NCBI GenBank assembly: GCA_934667845.1
Contig: CAKUMQ010000002.1
Span: 22,049 to 86,048 of the forward strand
Length of the DNA stretch: 64,000 bases
DNA from: an uncultured Eubacteriales bacterium
GTDB taxonomy: Bacteria > Bacillota > Clostridia > Oscillospirales > Acutalibacteraceae
Direction of reading: 5' to 3'
Under the pieces are notes generated by a model. It was not told the DNA's origin. It searched no databases and saw only the letters and a list, made by a program, of their open reading frames with translations. The position numbers and the translations under genes were made by a program. This document shows, one piece after another, positions 1 to 9,436 of this stretch (positions are counted from its first letter, which is position 1; each line of letters opens with the position of its first letter).

Positions 1-30
1 TTTCCGATAACCTTGAGGAGAAAAAAGTAC

Positions 31-2388
31 ATGAATGAGATCGCCAAATGGATCTGGGACGATTCTGCTCCCGGTTTACATAAACAGGCTGTATTTTTCC
101 GCCGGCGTTTTTTTACGGACGAGCCGTCGGCGCTTTCGGTGCATATATCCGCGGACAGCCGGTACCGGCTGTATGTCAACGGTGTCTTTGCGGCGATCGG
201 TCCGGAAAAGGGCGACCGCTTCCGCACCTATTATGATATCGTCCCGATCGGTCCGTATCTGCGCGCAGGGGAAAATGTCCTGTGCGTCGAAGTGATCCAC
301 TATCCGAACGATTATACCGGCGCCGTGGATTTCCACAGCGGCCCCGTGTCGTCGGTCAACGGCTCGCGCGCCGCCTTCTGGCTGGAATGCCCGCAGCTGC
401 CGGCGCTGAACACCGATGAAAGCTGGATGTGCCGCCAAAATACGGCGCGCCGCTTTACGGAGGCAAAGCAGAGCCGGTATGCCGGTGATATGGAGCGGAT
501 CGACGGAGCGCTTTTGCCGCCCGGCTGGCAAAGCGGCGCGGATCAGGCGGACTGGCGCCCCTGCCGCGAGGTCGCACCGGGTATTCCCTGTCGGCTCGGG
601 GGCGTGCTGTATGAGTGGCAGCTCTGCCCGCGGGATATCCCCCTGCTCTACCGGCAGCCGGTGCAGCCGCGGGGCTGCACGAAATACGGCGGCAGCGCGG
701 ATCTGCGCGGCGTGCTGAACGGGGAAACGGCGGTGGTCCCGCCGCATTCCGCCGCTTTTATGGATGTGGATATGGGGACGCTTGCCGACGCCTATGTTTC
801 GCTTGCACTGTATTCCGCCAAGGCGGGCGGCACGGTCTGCCTGCGGTATGCCGAGTGCTATGCGTTTCCCCGGCAGGCGGACGGCGGGGTGGAAAAACGG
901 GTGCGGGATGATGTGTCGGGAGAGCTGTGCGGCGAGGAGGATCTGTATCTGACCGGCAGCGGCACGCAGGAGTATACCCCGTTTGACATGCGCGTGTTCC
1001 GCTATCTCCGCGTGACGGTCACGGCGGGGGAAACGCCGGTCGAATGGCGGGGAATATCGTTTCAGATGACGGGCTATCCGCTGGCGGTCACCGGCAGCTG
1101 CCGGGCGGAGGAGCCGCGGGTGCAGCAGCTGTACGATATCAGCCTGACCACGCTGGAGCGCTGCATGCTGGACACCTATGTGGACTGCCCGTATTATGAG
1201 CAGATGCAGTATACGCTGGATACCATGATCGAGGCGCTGCTGACCTATCAGGTGTCGGCGGACGACCGCCTGGCGCGCAAGGCGCTGTACGATTTTCACA
1301 GCTCACTGCGGCCGGACGGCATGATCACCGGCAACGCGCCGGCGCTTTTTGATCAGGTCATCCCGATCTTCTCCGTCTTTTTTGTGGACATTCTGTATTA
1401 TCACTACCGGTATCACGGCGATGTCGCAACCGTACACCGCTATCTGCCGACCGTAATGCGCATTCTCAGCTATTTTGAGGAGCGCATCGACACGCGGGAC
1501 GGACTGTTGTCCGACACCGGCTACTGGCGCTTTGTGGACTGGCTGGAGGCGTGGCGGGATAATCACGGCAGCCCGGTCTCCGATCCGGATGAGAAGCTGT
1601 ATCTGTATTCGTCGATGGTGGCCTATGCCATGGGGCGTATGGTCACCTTCTGCCGGGCAGACGGGCTTCCGGATCTGGCGGCACGCTACGAGCAAAGCCA
1701 AAAACGCCTTATCCGCGCCGTCAATACCGTCTCGTGGGATGCCGGGGCGGGGTACTATAAAACGCACGAAAGGGAGACGGCGTTCAGTCAGCATGCGCAG
1801 ATCTGGGCGGTGCTGTCCGGCTGTGTGACCGGGGCAGAGGCAAAGGCGCTGATGCGCCGCTGCATGACGGATAAGCAGCTGCTGCCGTGCTCATATTCCA
1901 TGTCCTTCTATCTGTTCCGCGCCATGGAGCAGGTGGGGGTATACGATGAATTCCCGGAAAAATGGATGCCGTGGCTGCGGCTTCTGCCGTATCATCTGAC
2001 CACGTGGCCGGAGGATACGGTGTCGCAGCGCAGCGACTGTCACGGTTGGTCGGCGGTGCCGCTGTATGAGCTTGTCAGCATGGCGGCGGGGCTTCAGCCG
2101 GCGTCACCGGGGGCGGATACGCTGCGCCTGTGCCCGCACGACGTGTGCTTGGGCAGCCTGACGGTGACGGTGCCAATCGGCGGACAGCTGGCCCGCGTGC
2201 AGCGGCAGGTGGCAAAAACGGGCAGAGACTGCACGGCCACGGTGACGCTGACGCTCGAGCGGGCGGTGCCGGTCACGGTCTGCCTCCCCGGGCAGGAGGC
2301 GTATACGCTTTGTCAGAGAGAGATCACGGTCAGTTACCGCACAGAAATGCCGCTTTTGGCGCAAATCATACAGGAGGTCGACCCATGA
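31..2388 (+). CDS. GH78-like alpha-L-rhamnosidase
   Basis: Predicted 785-residue glycoside hydrolase that would remove terminal alpha-L-rhamnose from plant or microbial glycans. The N-terminal ~250 residues look like the beta-sandwich seen in GH78 proteins (ADSRYRLYVNG near residue 47). The catalytic (alpha/alpha)6 barrel shows VDCPYYEQMQY near residue 384 followed by LDT, and SDCHGWSAVPLYEL near residue 669, both typical of GH78. No signal peptide is visible, so it probably acts in the cytoplasm on imported oligosaccharides. The ATG at 31 is chosen because GAGGAG lies 10 bases upstream; an upstream TTG at 13 has no such site. Its stop overlaps the next start (ATGA). Rhamnose specificity is inferred from the family and is not proved by the motifs. 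Confidence 0.8.
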   Translation: MNEIAKWIWDDSAPGLHKQAVFFRRRFFTDEPSALSVHISADSRYRLYVNGVFAAIGPEKGDRFRTYYDIVPIGPYLRAGENVLCVEVIHYPNDYTGAVDFHSGPVSSVNGSRAAFWLECPQLPALNTDESWMCRQNTARRFTEAKQSRYAGDMERIDGALLPPGWQSGADQADWRPCREVAPGIPCRLGGVLYEWQLCPRDIPLLYRQPVQPRGCTKYGGSADLRGVLNGETAVVPPHSAAFMDVDMGTLADAYVSLALYSAKAGGTVCLRYAECYAFPRQADGGVEKRVRDDVSGELCGEEDLYLTGSGTQEYTPFDMRVFRYLRVTVTAGETPVEWRGISFQMTGYPLAVTGSCRAEEPRVQQLYDISLTTLERCMLDTYVDCPYYEQMQYTLDTMIEALLTYQVSADDRLARKALYDFHSSLRPDGMITGNAPALFDQVIPIFSVFFVDILYYHYRYHGDVATVHRYLPTVMRILSYFEERIDTRDGLLSDTGYWRFVDWLEAWRDNHGSPVSDPDEKLYLYSSMVAYAMGRMVTFCRADGLPDLAARYEQSQKRLIRAVNTVSWDAGAGYYKTHERETAFSQHAQIWAVLSGCVTGAEAKALMRRCMTDKQLLPCSYSMSFYLFRAMEQVGVYDEFPEKWMPWLRLLPYHLTTWPEDTVSQRSDCHGWSAVPLYELVSMAAGLQPASPGADTLRLCPHDVCLGSLTVTVPIGGQLARVQRQVAKTGRDCTATVTLTLERAVPVTVCLPGQEAYTLCQREITVSYRTEMPLLAQIIQEVDP

Positions 2389-4790
2389 AAGAGGTTCATC
2401 TGATCTGCAACGCCCATTTGGACACCATCTGGCAGTGGACGGAGGATGAGGGCGCCTTTGCGGCGCTGTCCACGTTCCGCTCCGCCGTCGATCTGGCGGG
2501 GGAGTTTGACTATATCTTCTGCCATAACGAGGTGACGGTCTACCGGTATGTCGAACGGTACGACCCGCCGCTTTTCGAGAAGATCAAGGCGCTGATCCGC
2601 GAGGGAAAATGGCATGTGATGGGCGGCTGGTTTCTGCAGCCGGACTGCAACATGCCGAGCGGCGAAAGCATTGTGCGGCAGATTTTGGTCGGCCGCCGCT
2701 ATTTTGCGGAGCATTTCGGCGTCTGCCCCTCGACGGCGATCAATTTTGACTCCTTCGGACACAGCCGCGGACTGGTGCAGGTCCTGTCCAAATGCGGACA
2801 GGACAGCTATCTGATCACCCGTCCCTACCGCAGCCAGTTCCCGACCGAAAGCGACCAGTTCTGGTGGGAGGGCTTTGACGGCAGCCGGATCAAGGTCAAC
2901 CGCGTGGAATCGTATAACACGCCGCTGGGACAGGCGGCATTTCACATCGACCGCAAGGCGAAGGATCAGCCGGAGGACATTGTCTGCGTGCTGTGGGGCG
3001 TGGGCAACCACGGCGGCGGACCGTCCCGCAAGGATCTTGCGGACATTGAGGCGCTGATGGCCAAGGGCGATATGCACCTGATCCACTCCACTCCCGAGCA
3101 ATTCTTTGCCCGCATTGATCCGCAGTGCGTCGTCAGAGAGTCGCTGCGCACCTCCATGCCCGGCTGCTACACGACGATGAGCCGGGTGAAGCGGAAGCAC
3201 GTTGAGCTGGAGAATATGCTCTGGTTCACCGAAAAGATCTGTGCGCTTGCCGAGCTGCAGGGCGAAATGGCATATCCGCAAAAGCAGCTTGACGAGGCGG
3301 TGGACGATCTGCTGAGCTGTGAATTCCATGATGTGCTGCCCGGCACGACCATAAAGAGCGGCGAGGACAATGCGCTGTACTGGATCGACCACGCGATGCG
3401 GATCCTCTCCGACCTCCGCGCGCAGGCGCTGTTTGCACTGACAAGGGGGCAAAAGCCCGCCGAGCCGGGCGAATATCCGGTCATTGTGTTCAATCCGCAC
3501 CCGTATACCGTCCATGCGCCGGTCGCCTGCGAGTTTACTCTGGCCGACCAGAACTGGAGCGAAACGGAAGTCACGGCGATGCAGGTGTTTGACGAAAAAG
3601 GCACTCCTGTTTTGTCGCAGAGCGTACATGAGGAGAGCAATCTGACGCTGGATTGGCGGAAAAAGGTGATCTTTGAGGCGGAGCTTGCGCCGATGGCGAT
3701 CACGCGCTATTCCGTCCGCACGGCGATGGCGCCGGTATCGCCGATAAAATCGGAAAGAAGCACGCAGCTTCTGCAGCCGGACCGGTGCGCAGAGGTACGG
3801 CGGGAGAGCGGCCTTTTGGAGCGGATAAGCGTAAACGGCAGGGAGTATCTGCGCGGGCCGATCGTGCCGATGCTGTTCGAGGACAACGCCGACCCGTGGG
3901 GCATGGGCGACTTTCAGCAGCAGGGCATGGGCAGAAACGGCAAGCCGTTCACCCTTATGGAGAAGCCGGACGGCGTGTTTGCCGGTATGCAGCCGGTTCA
4001 GGTCATCGAGGACGGCGACGTGTATCTCGGCATCGAGAGTTTTTTGTCAACGGAGAGTACACGCATACGCATGGAATACCGCCTGTATAAAAACAGCCCT
4101 GCCGTGGACATCCACATGGACGTGTTCTGGGGCGACGCCGACCGTATGCTGAAGCTGAAGATCCCGATGGCGATGACCGGCCGGTATATCGGGCAGACGG
4201 TCTACGGGACGGAGGCGCTGTTTATGGATGGGCGCGAGTGCGTGGCGCAGCGGTTTGTCGCTATGCAGGACGGAGAGGACTGCTTTGCGGTTCTGAACAA
4301 CTGCCAGTACGGCTCCTCCTGCCTGGACGGCGATGTGTATCTGTCGCTGGTGCGCGGGGCGACCTACTGCGCCCATCCGATCGGCGACCGCCCGCTGCTG
4401 CCCAAAGGGCGCTTTACCAAGAAAATTGATCAGGGCTGGCAGAACTTTGACTTCCGCCTGATTCCCGCCAAAACAGAGGATCTGCAAAGGCTGGCGGCGG
4501 AATTCAACCAGACGCCGTATGCGCTCAACGTGTTTCCGGACGCCGATGCGGCGATGCCCCGCGCATTTTCCGTGACCGTGTCCGATCCGTGCATCACGCT
4601 GGAGGCGTTCAAAAAGGCCGAGACGGGAGAGGGATATATCCTCCGGCTGTTCCACAATGCGGAGGGGACGCGCAGCACGCAGCTTCACTGCGGCGGCGCG
4701 GCGGCAGAGCTGACGTTTGGTCCCTATGAGGTCAAGACGCTGCGCCTGTGCCGCGGCGCGCTGAGTGAAGAACGTGAGCTGTGCATCTGA
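2385..4790 (+). CDS. GH38 alpha-mannosidase
   Basis: An 801-residue cytoplasmic alpha-mannosidase. The zinc and catalytic landmarks of GH38 are present: HLD at residues 11-13, the nucleophile aspartate in NFDSFGH (D122), NHGGGPS near 209-215, and FHDVLPGT with the metal-binding histidine at 315. The C-terminal beta-sandwich domains follow to about residue 800, the usual size for bacterial GH38. The ATG at 2385 shares ATGA with the stop of the GH78 gene, so translation is probably coupled; GGAGG lies 8 bases upstream. GH38 enzymes release alpha-mannose from mannosides or N-glycan fragments. Together with the GH78 gene it forms a glycan-degradation operon; any link to the GH130/GH20 regulon further right is only an inference. 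Confidence 0.9.
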   Translation: MKEVHLICNAHLDTIWQWTEDEGAFAALSTFRSAVDLAGEFDYIFCHNEVTVYRYVERYDPPLFEKIKALIREGKWHVMGGWFLQPDCNMPSGESIVRQILVGRRYFAEHFGVCPSTAINFDSFGHSRGLVQVLSKCGQDSYLITRPYRSQFPTESDQFWWEGFDGSRIKVNRVESYNTPLGQAAFHIDRKAKDQPEDIVCVLWGVGNHGGGPSRKDLADIEALMAKGDMHLIHSTPEQFFARIDPQCVVRESLRTSMPGCYTTMSRVKRKHVELENMLWFTEKICALAELQGEMAYPQKQLDEAVDDLLSCEFHDVLPGTTIKSGEDNALYWIDHAMRILSDLRAQALFALTRGQKPAEPGEYPVIVFNPHPYTVHAPVACEFTLADQNWSETEVTAMQVFDEKGTPVLSQSVHEESNLTLDWRKKVIFEAELAPMAITRYSVRTAMAPVSPIKSERSTQLLQPDRCAEVRRESGLLERISVNGREYLRGPIVPMLFEDNADPWGMGDFQQQGMGRNGKPFTLMEKPDGVFAGMQPVQVIEDGDVYLGIESFLSTESTRIRMEYRLYKNSPAVDIHMDVFWGDADRMLKLKIPMAMTGRYIGQTVYGTEALFMDGRECVAQRFVAMQDGEDCFAVLNNCQYGSSCLDGDVYLSLVRGATYCAHPIGDRPLLPKGRFTKKIDQGWQNFDFRLIPAKTEDLQRLAAEFNQTPYALNVFPDADAAMPRAFSVTVSDPCITLEAFKKAETGEGYILRLFHNAEGTRSTQLHCGGAAAELTFGPYEVKTLRLCRGALSEERELCI

Positions 4791-4813
4791 CCCTGACGGA
4801 AATGAGGAAGATC

Positions 4814-6031
4814 ATGAAGAAGATTGCTGTATGGCTGGTGTCGGTGCTGCTGCTCTGCCTGACGGCGTGCGCGGGCAGTGGGCAGCCTGACGAAAGCCTT
4901 CTGCCCGAATCGACTGCCGCGGGATCGACAGCGGCATCGACGGGCCAAACAGAGGCGGCGTCCTCCGCCGCCGAAACAACGCCGACAACGGTCAGGACTG
5001 CCGCCTCTGCTGCTTCGCAGCGGTCGACGTCCGCAAAGCCGGCATCGACGACGGCAAAGACCACGCTTGCCGATCAGCCGTATATTCCCCCCACCGCCGG
5101 ACCGACGCTGGCGCCGAATCAGCGCCAGCTGATTCCGGATAACGACTTCTATTACGGCATGACCGTGCGCTCCCAGAAGGATCACCAAAACGGCGACACC
5201 TTTTCCGACCTGGGGCAGTTTCGCTATCTGACCAAAAACGGCTCCCCCTCCTGGATCGCCGCCCAATGGGACAGCGGTCCGTGCCTTTGGAAAGACCGCG
5301 TGTCCTCGGCGGCAAATACGCTGACCGACGGAAAAAGCAAATGGATCACCTATTTGCAGGACGGCGGACTGTCGCTGCGCTTAAACAGCGCGCCGTATTA
5401 TGCCGGAAAGCCCGACCGTGCGGCGGCAGCGGGGGATTATTGGCCGCACCTGCTGCTCGAGGCGCCGGATTTCGGCTATTCCTCGCTGGGAAAAAGAGAA
5501 CGCGCGTATTACCGCTGTGATATGGAAAAGCTGACGCTGTCGATGGATATTCGGCTGGCGGCATATGCGTATACGGAAAATCCCCGCGACTATGCGCACC
5601 TGTCGCAGTATCTTTTGTACCTCTATGTGAGCGGGGTGGACTCGCCGGATCGCATCTGGTTCGGCGTGACCCTGTTTTCCTCTGCGCAGGAAAAGACCGG
5701 ACTGTATGTCGCCAAGGACAGCGGCAAGGCCGATGCCTCCGGCAACCTGATCTATCTGCTCGGGACGGAGGATACCTATGCCAGGGCGGACGGCAGTCTG
5801 TGGAAAAACGGAAGCCCCGCGCCGGGCGATCGCTGGGTTCATGTGGAGCTGGATCTGACCGCGCCGCTGCACGACATGTTTGCAAAAGCCCGCTTGCGCG
5901 GCTGCCTGTCCGATAAAGTGACCTCGCCTGCCGATCTGGCGATCAGCGGCATGAATGTGGGATTCGAAACGGTCGGGACATATGACGTGACCGTGGATAT
6001 TCGCGATATGAACCTGATCTCGACGCGCTGA
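4814..6031 (+). CDS. Lipoprotein with Ser/Thr/Ala-rich linker, function unknown
   Basis: A 405-residue predicted lipoprotein. The signal peptide ends in a lipobox LTAC (C19), followed by a low-complexity Ala/Ser/Thr/Glu linker to about residue 85, which would hold the folded part away from the membrane. The rest is rich in beta-type sequence with many Trp/Tyr/Asp residues and ends in strand-like segments, which could be a carbohydrate-binding jelly roll. I do not recognise a family. The ATG at 4814 is preferred because GAGGA lies 5 bases upstream; a GTG at 4781 and an ATG at 4802 are in frame but would bury the signal peptide. It follows the mannosidase by 23 bases, so it is probably the last gene of that operon and may help catch or hold the glycan substrate. 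Confidence 0.65.
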   Translation: MKKIAVWLVSVLLLCLTACAGSGQPDESLLPESTAAGSTAASTGQTEAASSAAETTPTTVRTAASAASQRSTSAKPASTTAKTTLADQPYIPPTAGPTLAPNQRQLIPDNDFYYGMTVRSQKDHQNGDTFSDLGQFRYLTKNGSPSWIAAQWDSGPCLWKDRVSSAANTLTDGKSKWITYLQDGGLSLRLNSAPYYAGKPDRAAAAGDYWPHLLLEAPDFGYSSLGKRERAYYRCDMEKLTLSMDIRLAAYAYTENPRDYAHLSQYLLYLYVSGVDSPDRIWFGVTLFSSAQEKTGLYVAKDSGKADASGNLIYLLGTEDTYARADGSLWKNGSPAPGDRWVHVELDLTAPLHDMFAKARLRGCLSDKVTSPADLAISGMNVGFETVGTYDVTVDIRDMNLISTR

Positions 6032-6044
6032 GCCTGCCCTGTAC

Positions 6045-6094
6045 AGCACACGCCCTCCGCCGCTTTTTGAGCGGCGGAGGGCGTGTGCTTTGCT
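6045..6094 (+). terminator. Strong hairpin terminator between convergent operons
   Basis: Two perfectly complementary 20-base arms (6045-6064 and 6070-6089) around a five-base TTTTG loop, followed by a short T-rich stretch. It sits 14 bases after the lipoprotein stop and 16 before the stop of the opposite-strand gene, so it can end both transcripts. Confidence 0.85.
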
Positions 6095-6105
6095 CTGTGT
6101 CATGC

Positions 6106-6765
6106 TTATATCTGCTTTAGTCCCGCATACCGGTCAAGCACGGGGCTTTTATCGCCGACATACCAGTAATCGCAGCAGTTGCCGCCGAGCGCTTCGGTCT
6201 GGGTGCGGATGAGCCGCGCGTGCATGACCTCGGCGAGAAAGTGGTCGGTCCGGCAGAGATACGGCAGAAGCGCTTCATAGCCGTGCGCTTTGGTGTGCCT
6301 GGCGATGGGGCAGCCGATGAGGTGGAAGCAGAAGCCCTCCGTGCGGCGATCGGGGTTGATCTCCACACGCCAGCTGTCCGTCCATTCGCCCCTTGCCAGA
6401 TGCTCCTTTTGCTGCCGGTCATACTTCACATAGACCCTTTCAAACAGCCGGTAGGGCCATTTCTGACGGTTGGCGTTTACGAGCTTTCCGAGAAATTTCA
6501 TTTTATCGGTCATCTGTCGCTTGATCTTGAGCAGCGCTTCGCCGTCGAGCCGGTGATCGCTCGCCTCATAAAAGGACAGGATCGTGAACCAGTCGAGCAT
6601 ATTCTTTGCCATCAGGTTTTCGCCGAGATCGGGCATATCCTTCATAAATTCGAGATAATAGCCTTCGGCTTTCGCGAAGATCTGTTCAGCCTCACCCGGA
6701 CAGACCTCCCGGCAGTAATGCTCATACGGCTTGGCATAGGACGATCTGGCATAGGCTCTTTTCAC
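6106..6765 (-). CDS. L-2-amino-thiazoline-4-carboxylic acid hydrolase-like protein (copy A)
   Basis: A 219-residue soluble protein resembling the ATC-hydrolase family (PF14196-type). The family signature is in the C-terminal half: a Cys-containing segment followed by CRTDHFLAEVMHARLIRTQT and then GGNCCDYWYV, matching the family pattern of DH, RT-T and CDF-like blocks. Named family members open a thiazoline ring in L-cysteine formation, but most homologues next to regulators or methyltransferases are untested. The start is a GTG at 6765 with GGGGGTG upstream, just after the stop of the neighbouring membrane protein; longer in-frame extensions run into that gene. It is the last gene of the minus-strand cluster. 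A second, diverged copy lies at 10653-11273. Confidence 0.65.
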   Translation of the reverse strand: MKRAYARSSYAKPYEHYCREVCPGEAEQIFAKAEGYYLEFMKDMPDLGENLMAKNMLDWFTILSFYEASDHRLDGEALLKIKRQMTDKMKFLGKLVNANRQKWPYRLFERVYVKYDRQQKEHLARGEWTDSWRVEINPDRRTEGFCFHLIGCPIARHTKAHGYEALLPYLCRTDHFLAEVMHARLIRTQTEALGGNCCDYWYVGDKSPVLDRYAGLKQI

Positions 6766-6785
6766 GGCAGCACCCCCGCTTTCTT

Positions 6786-7265
6786 TCAGAAGATCAGCAC
6801 CACGATACCGGCAGCGATCGCCGCTCCCGCGACCCAGATCAGCGCCAGTATGCTCCGCTTTTTCAGCACCTGACCCCATGTCTGCACAAACGGCATATCC
6901 TCAAGCCCCGGCAGCACCCAAAATCGGCTGTGTCCGACCCACAGCTTGTCGATCACAACGCCGTCATACACATTCATGACCTCGAGAAACAGCAGCGCCT
7001 GCCAATAAGCCTCACCAAAGCCGGAGACTCTGTTCCACACGCCGATGATCAGCACAAGAGCGGCAAGCATCACGATATAAAATGAGAGCATAAAGCGCTT
7101 CCGCTTCCGGTTCATCGTATCGCGGCTGATCAGCCCCAGCGCGATGGCGCGGTCCTGCACCGCCTTCGGATAAAAGTACAGCCCGTTGACCGCGCCGCCG
7201 ATCACGGCGATCTTTGCCATTGCGGTGAACAGCAGGCAGTAGAGCAGCAATTGCGGTACGATCAT
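6786..7265 (-). CDS. Small integral membrane protein, unknown
   Basis: A 159-residue protein with about four hydrophobic segments: near residues 4-28, 55-75, 88-102 and a C-terminal helix at about 137-157. Between the third and fourth lies a polar loop with VVIDKLWVGHSRFWVLPG, a conserved-looking patch. I do not recognise a named family. The ATG at 7265 overlaps the stop of the DUF2812 gene (ATGA) with a GGAGGG site upstream, so the two are translationally coupled and may work as a pair in the membrane. Confidence 0.7.
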   Translation of the reverse strand: MIVPQLLLYCLLFTAMAKIAVIGGAVNGLYFYPKAVQDRAIALGLISRDTMNRKRKRFMLSFYIVMLAALVLIIGVWNRVSGFGEAYWQALLFLEVMNVYDGVVIDKLWVGHSRFWVLPGLEDMPFVQTWGQVLKKRSILALIWVAGAAIAAGIVVLIF

Positions 7266-7765
7266 TGTTTTTCCCTCCTCAGTCCGTGCGTCAGTCGTGT
7301 ATACGAGATGCCGAGCAGGGTGCACATTGCCGCATAGACGGCAAACAGCGCACACAAAACACCAAACCACGCGCTGACGCTGACGGACAGCCATAAAAGC
7401 CCGCCGGCGGCAAGCCAGCAGAGCGCGCCGCCCCACAGCATCGGGCGGCGGATGCGGCGGCTGACCGCCAGCTCCTCCTTTGGCGTATAGAGCCGGAAAT
7501 CCTGCTCACTGCGGAAAATCGCCCAGAAGGAATAGCGGGAGACAAATTCGATGCCCTTTTCGGCAAGTCCCCGTTTCAGCGCGTCCGCCTCGGCATCGCT
7601 TTTGCCGCGCAGATAGCACACGCGGAAGGTATACTGATCCGGTCTGCAGGGCGAAAATGTCCAGACACCCTCCACAAGGTTTTGGGCAGCCCGGCCCTCA
7701 TGGCACATTTTTGCCATATAGGCTTCGTCCGCCCGGTGATTGAGGGAATAATGGAATGTTTTCAT
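7262..7765 (-). CDS. DUF2812 membrane protein
   Basis: A 167-residue protein. The N-terminal ~95 residues fit DUF2812: an MAKM-HEG motif (where relatives have LNEMA-KG), then a YTFRVCYL strand and a YSFWAIFRSE segment. Two hydrophobic helices follow at about 110-150. DUF2812 proteins are commonly found beside PadR-type regulators and are thought to be membrane-linked, but no biochemical role is established; no PadR gene is present here. The ATG at 7765 has GGGGGAG upstream and is favoured over a longer in-frame reading from 7858 that would overlap the next gene. Confidence 0.7.
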   Translation of the reverse strand: MKTFHYSLNHRADEAYMAKMCHEGRAAQNLVEGVWTFSPCRPDQYTFRVCYLRGKSDAEADALKRGLAEKGIEFVSRYSFWAIFRSEQDFRLYTPKEELAVSRRIRRPMLWGGALCWLAAGGLLWLSVSVSAWFGVLCALFAVYAAMCTLLGISYTRLTHGLRREKQ

Positions 7766-7778
7766 AGCTCCCCCTTGT

Positions 7779-8639
7779 TTACTGCTCCAGAAATGCGCGG
7801 ATGGTGCGGATATAGTCGTCCGCGCGGAGCACGGTGGACAGATGCCCACCGGAAACATAGGCGATCTGCGGGTCGTGCATCAGCCGGATGAGATCCGCCT
7901 GCATTTCACCCGAGAAAAAGTCCTGATCCGGCAGGATGAGCAGAATTTTTCCCGCAAGCGCCGCAAAATCCGCCCCGGTCACGGGCGCTTGATTCATGAG
8001 GTCGGCGAGCAGTCCCGAGATATGCACATCCTTTTCCTGTGCGAAATCTTTGAAGATCGTGACAAACATATTCTCGGCATAGGCGATCTCCTCCGCGCTT
8101 TCGTTGCGGATGTGGCTCATGCCCGCCCTGATCAGCCGCGGCTTCAGCTTTTCATAGTTGCAGTGCTTCATATACCACAGCATCAGCGGCGCGAAAAAGT
8201 ATTTCCTTTTCAGGCTTTTGAGCGTATCGGCATCCATGCCGCCGGTGGAGATCAGGATCAGTCCGCCGGTCTCGCCCGGATATCTCTGCACATAGATCTG
8301 CGCGACCATGCCGCCGTCGCTCGCGCCGATAAAGACGGGCTTTTCGATCCCGAGCGTCTCAAAAAAGGCGTGCATGCCCGCAACCAGCGCCTGATTGGTG
8401 CGCAGCTCCTGCGGATAATCAAACAGAAGCACGCGGCAGTCGTCGGACAGTCCGTCTGCATAGTCCATCCACATTTCAAGCGTGTTCATGCCGCCGTTTA
8501 GGCACACGAGTGTTTTACTCCGTGTATTTTCGCGTTCGGGGTTTCCTGACAGTATATAGCGAAAACGCGCGCCGCCGACGGTGATCTCCTCGCACGGATG
8601 CGCCGCAGAAAATAAGGGCAGCTTTTCTGAATACAACAT
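7779..8639 (-). CDS. Alpha/beta-fold hydrolase
   Basis: A 286-residue alpha/beta hydrolase. The oxyanion region is LVCLNGGMNT, the nucleophile elbow is GASDGG (G-x-S-x-G), the acid is probably the second Asp of LPDQDFF, and the catalytic His is in SGGHLST near the C-terminus. All three triad members are therefore visible in the expected order. It has no signal peptide. The substrate is unknown; esterase, lactonase or peptidase activity are all possible for this fold. It lies 13 bases upstream of DUF2812 in the same transcript. Confidence 0.85.
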   Translation of the reverse strand: MLYSEKLPLFSAAHPCEEITVGGARFRYILSGNPERENTRSKTLVCLNGGMNTLEMWMDYADGLSDDCRVLLFDYPQELRTNQALVAGMHAFFETLGIEKPVFIGASDGGMVAQIYVQRYPGETGGLILISTGGMDADTLKSLKRKYFFAPLMLWYMKHCNYEKLKPRLIRAGMSHIRNESAEEIAYAENMFVTIFKDFAQEKDVHISGLLADLMNQAPVTGADFAALAGKILLILPDQDFFSGEMQADLIRLMHDPQIAYVSGGHLSTVLRADDYIRTIRAFLEQ

Positions 8640-8734
8640 GGACGTTTCCTCCTTTTATGCCCGCGGATAGCGAGGCCGGTTTTTATGTCCCTGCCTGCCG
8701 TGCCGGGTATCTGTTTTTATAGCGCCCCCGGCGG

Positions 8735-9430
8735 TCAGCCCTTCTGCGCCTTGCCCGTCAGGATCAAAAGCCCGCCGAACATCCAGAGATTGCCGAATGC
8801 GATCCATGCGCAGGAGAGCGCGTTGACAAACGGCAGATTGCCGCACACATTCGGCAGCATGGCGATCAGCATGCCGACCGGCAGCGAAAACACCCAGCCC
8901 CATTTCGGGCAGGGCGTCTGCCCCTTGGCAAAGGCGCAGATCTGCGCCGCGGAGAGGACCAGGAAAAATATCCAGAACAGCGCAAACGCCGGCAGCAGGA
9001 AACAGGCGGCATACCGCAGGAGCCATTCGTCTGCAAGACCGTGTTTGGCCAGAAATACGAGCGCGCAGGTCGGTACATGAAAGCCGCAGGCGCCGAACAT
9101 CAGATAGCCGAATATGCCCGCGCGATAACGGTGGGCGTGCTTTGGGGAATACGGCACGATCAGACGGTAGACCCCGAAAAAGGCGAGTCCCTCCAGCACC
9201 ATGCCGAACAGCCCGAGCAGCGCCGCTGCCAAAATGCCGCCGTCTGAAGTGCCGGTGTAGGCCGAGACCATCCGCAAAACGCCCGTCAGCGTGTTATCCT
9301 CCACGCCCCAGCCGAGGATCATGTCGCCGATCAGGTGTAGCACAGATGCGAAAAGCCCGATGGCGAGCAGCTTTTTGACGCGCGGCATATCAAGCTGCCG
9401 CGCAATGCCGATGTCGTTGAATTCTGTCAT
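8735..9430 (-). CDS. Multi-pass membrane protein (DUF6796-like, tentative)
   Basis: A 231-residue protein with about six hydrophobic helices and few charged residues between them. An early IGDMILGWG motif sits in the first helix, and the gene at 13831-14556 has the comparable IGDLCLS in its first helix and the same length and layout, so the two are likely distant paralogues. The family resembles what is annotated DUF6796 in Clostridia; I give that from memory and with caution. Function is unknown. A 95-bp gap separates it from the downstream hydrolase, the widest gap in the cluster. Confidence 0.6.
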   Translation of the reverse strand: MTEFNDIGIARQLDMPRVKKLLAIGLFASVLHLIGDMILGWGVEDNTLTGVLRMVSAYTGTSDGGILAAALLGLFGMVLEGLAFFGVYRLIVPYSPKHAHRYRAGIFGYLMFGACGFHVPTCALVFLAKHGLADEWLLRYAACFLLPAFALFWIFFLVLSAAQICAFAKGQTPCPKWGWVFSLPVGMLIAMLPNVCGNLPFVNALSCAWIAFGNLWMFGGLLILTGKAQKG

Positions 9431-9436
9431 GTCCTC

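Noticed and set aside
2130..2384. N-terminal extension of the GH38 gene
   Set aside because: Lies inside the GH78 coding region and is low-complexity; the GH38 fold starts right at the ATG at 2385.
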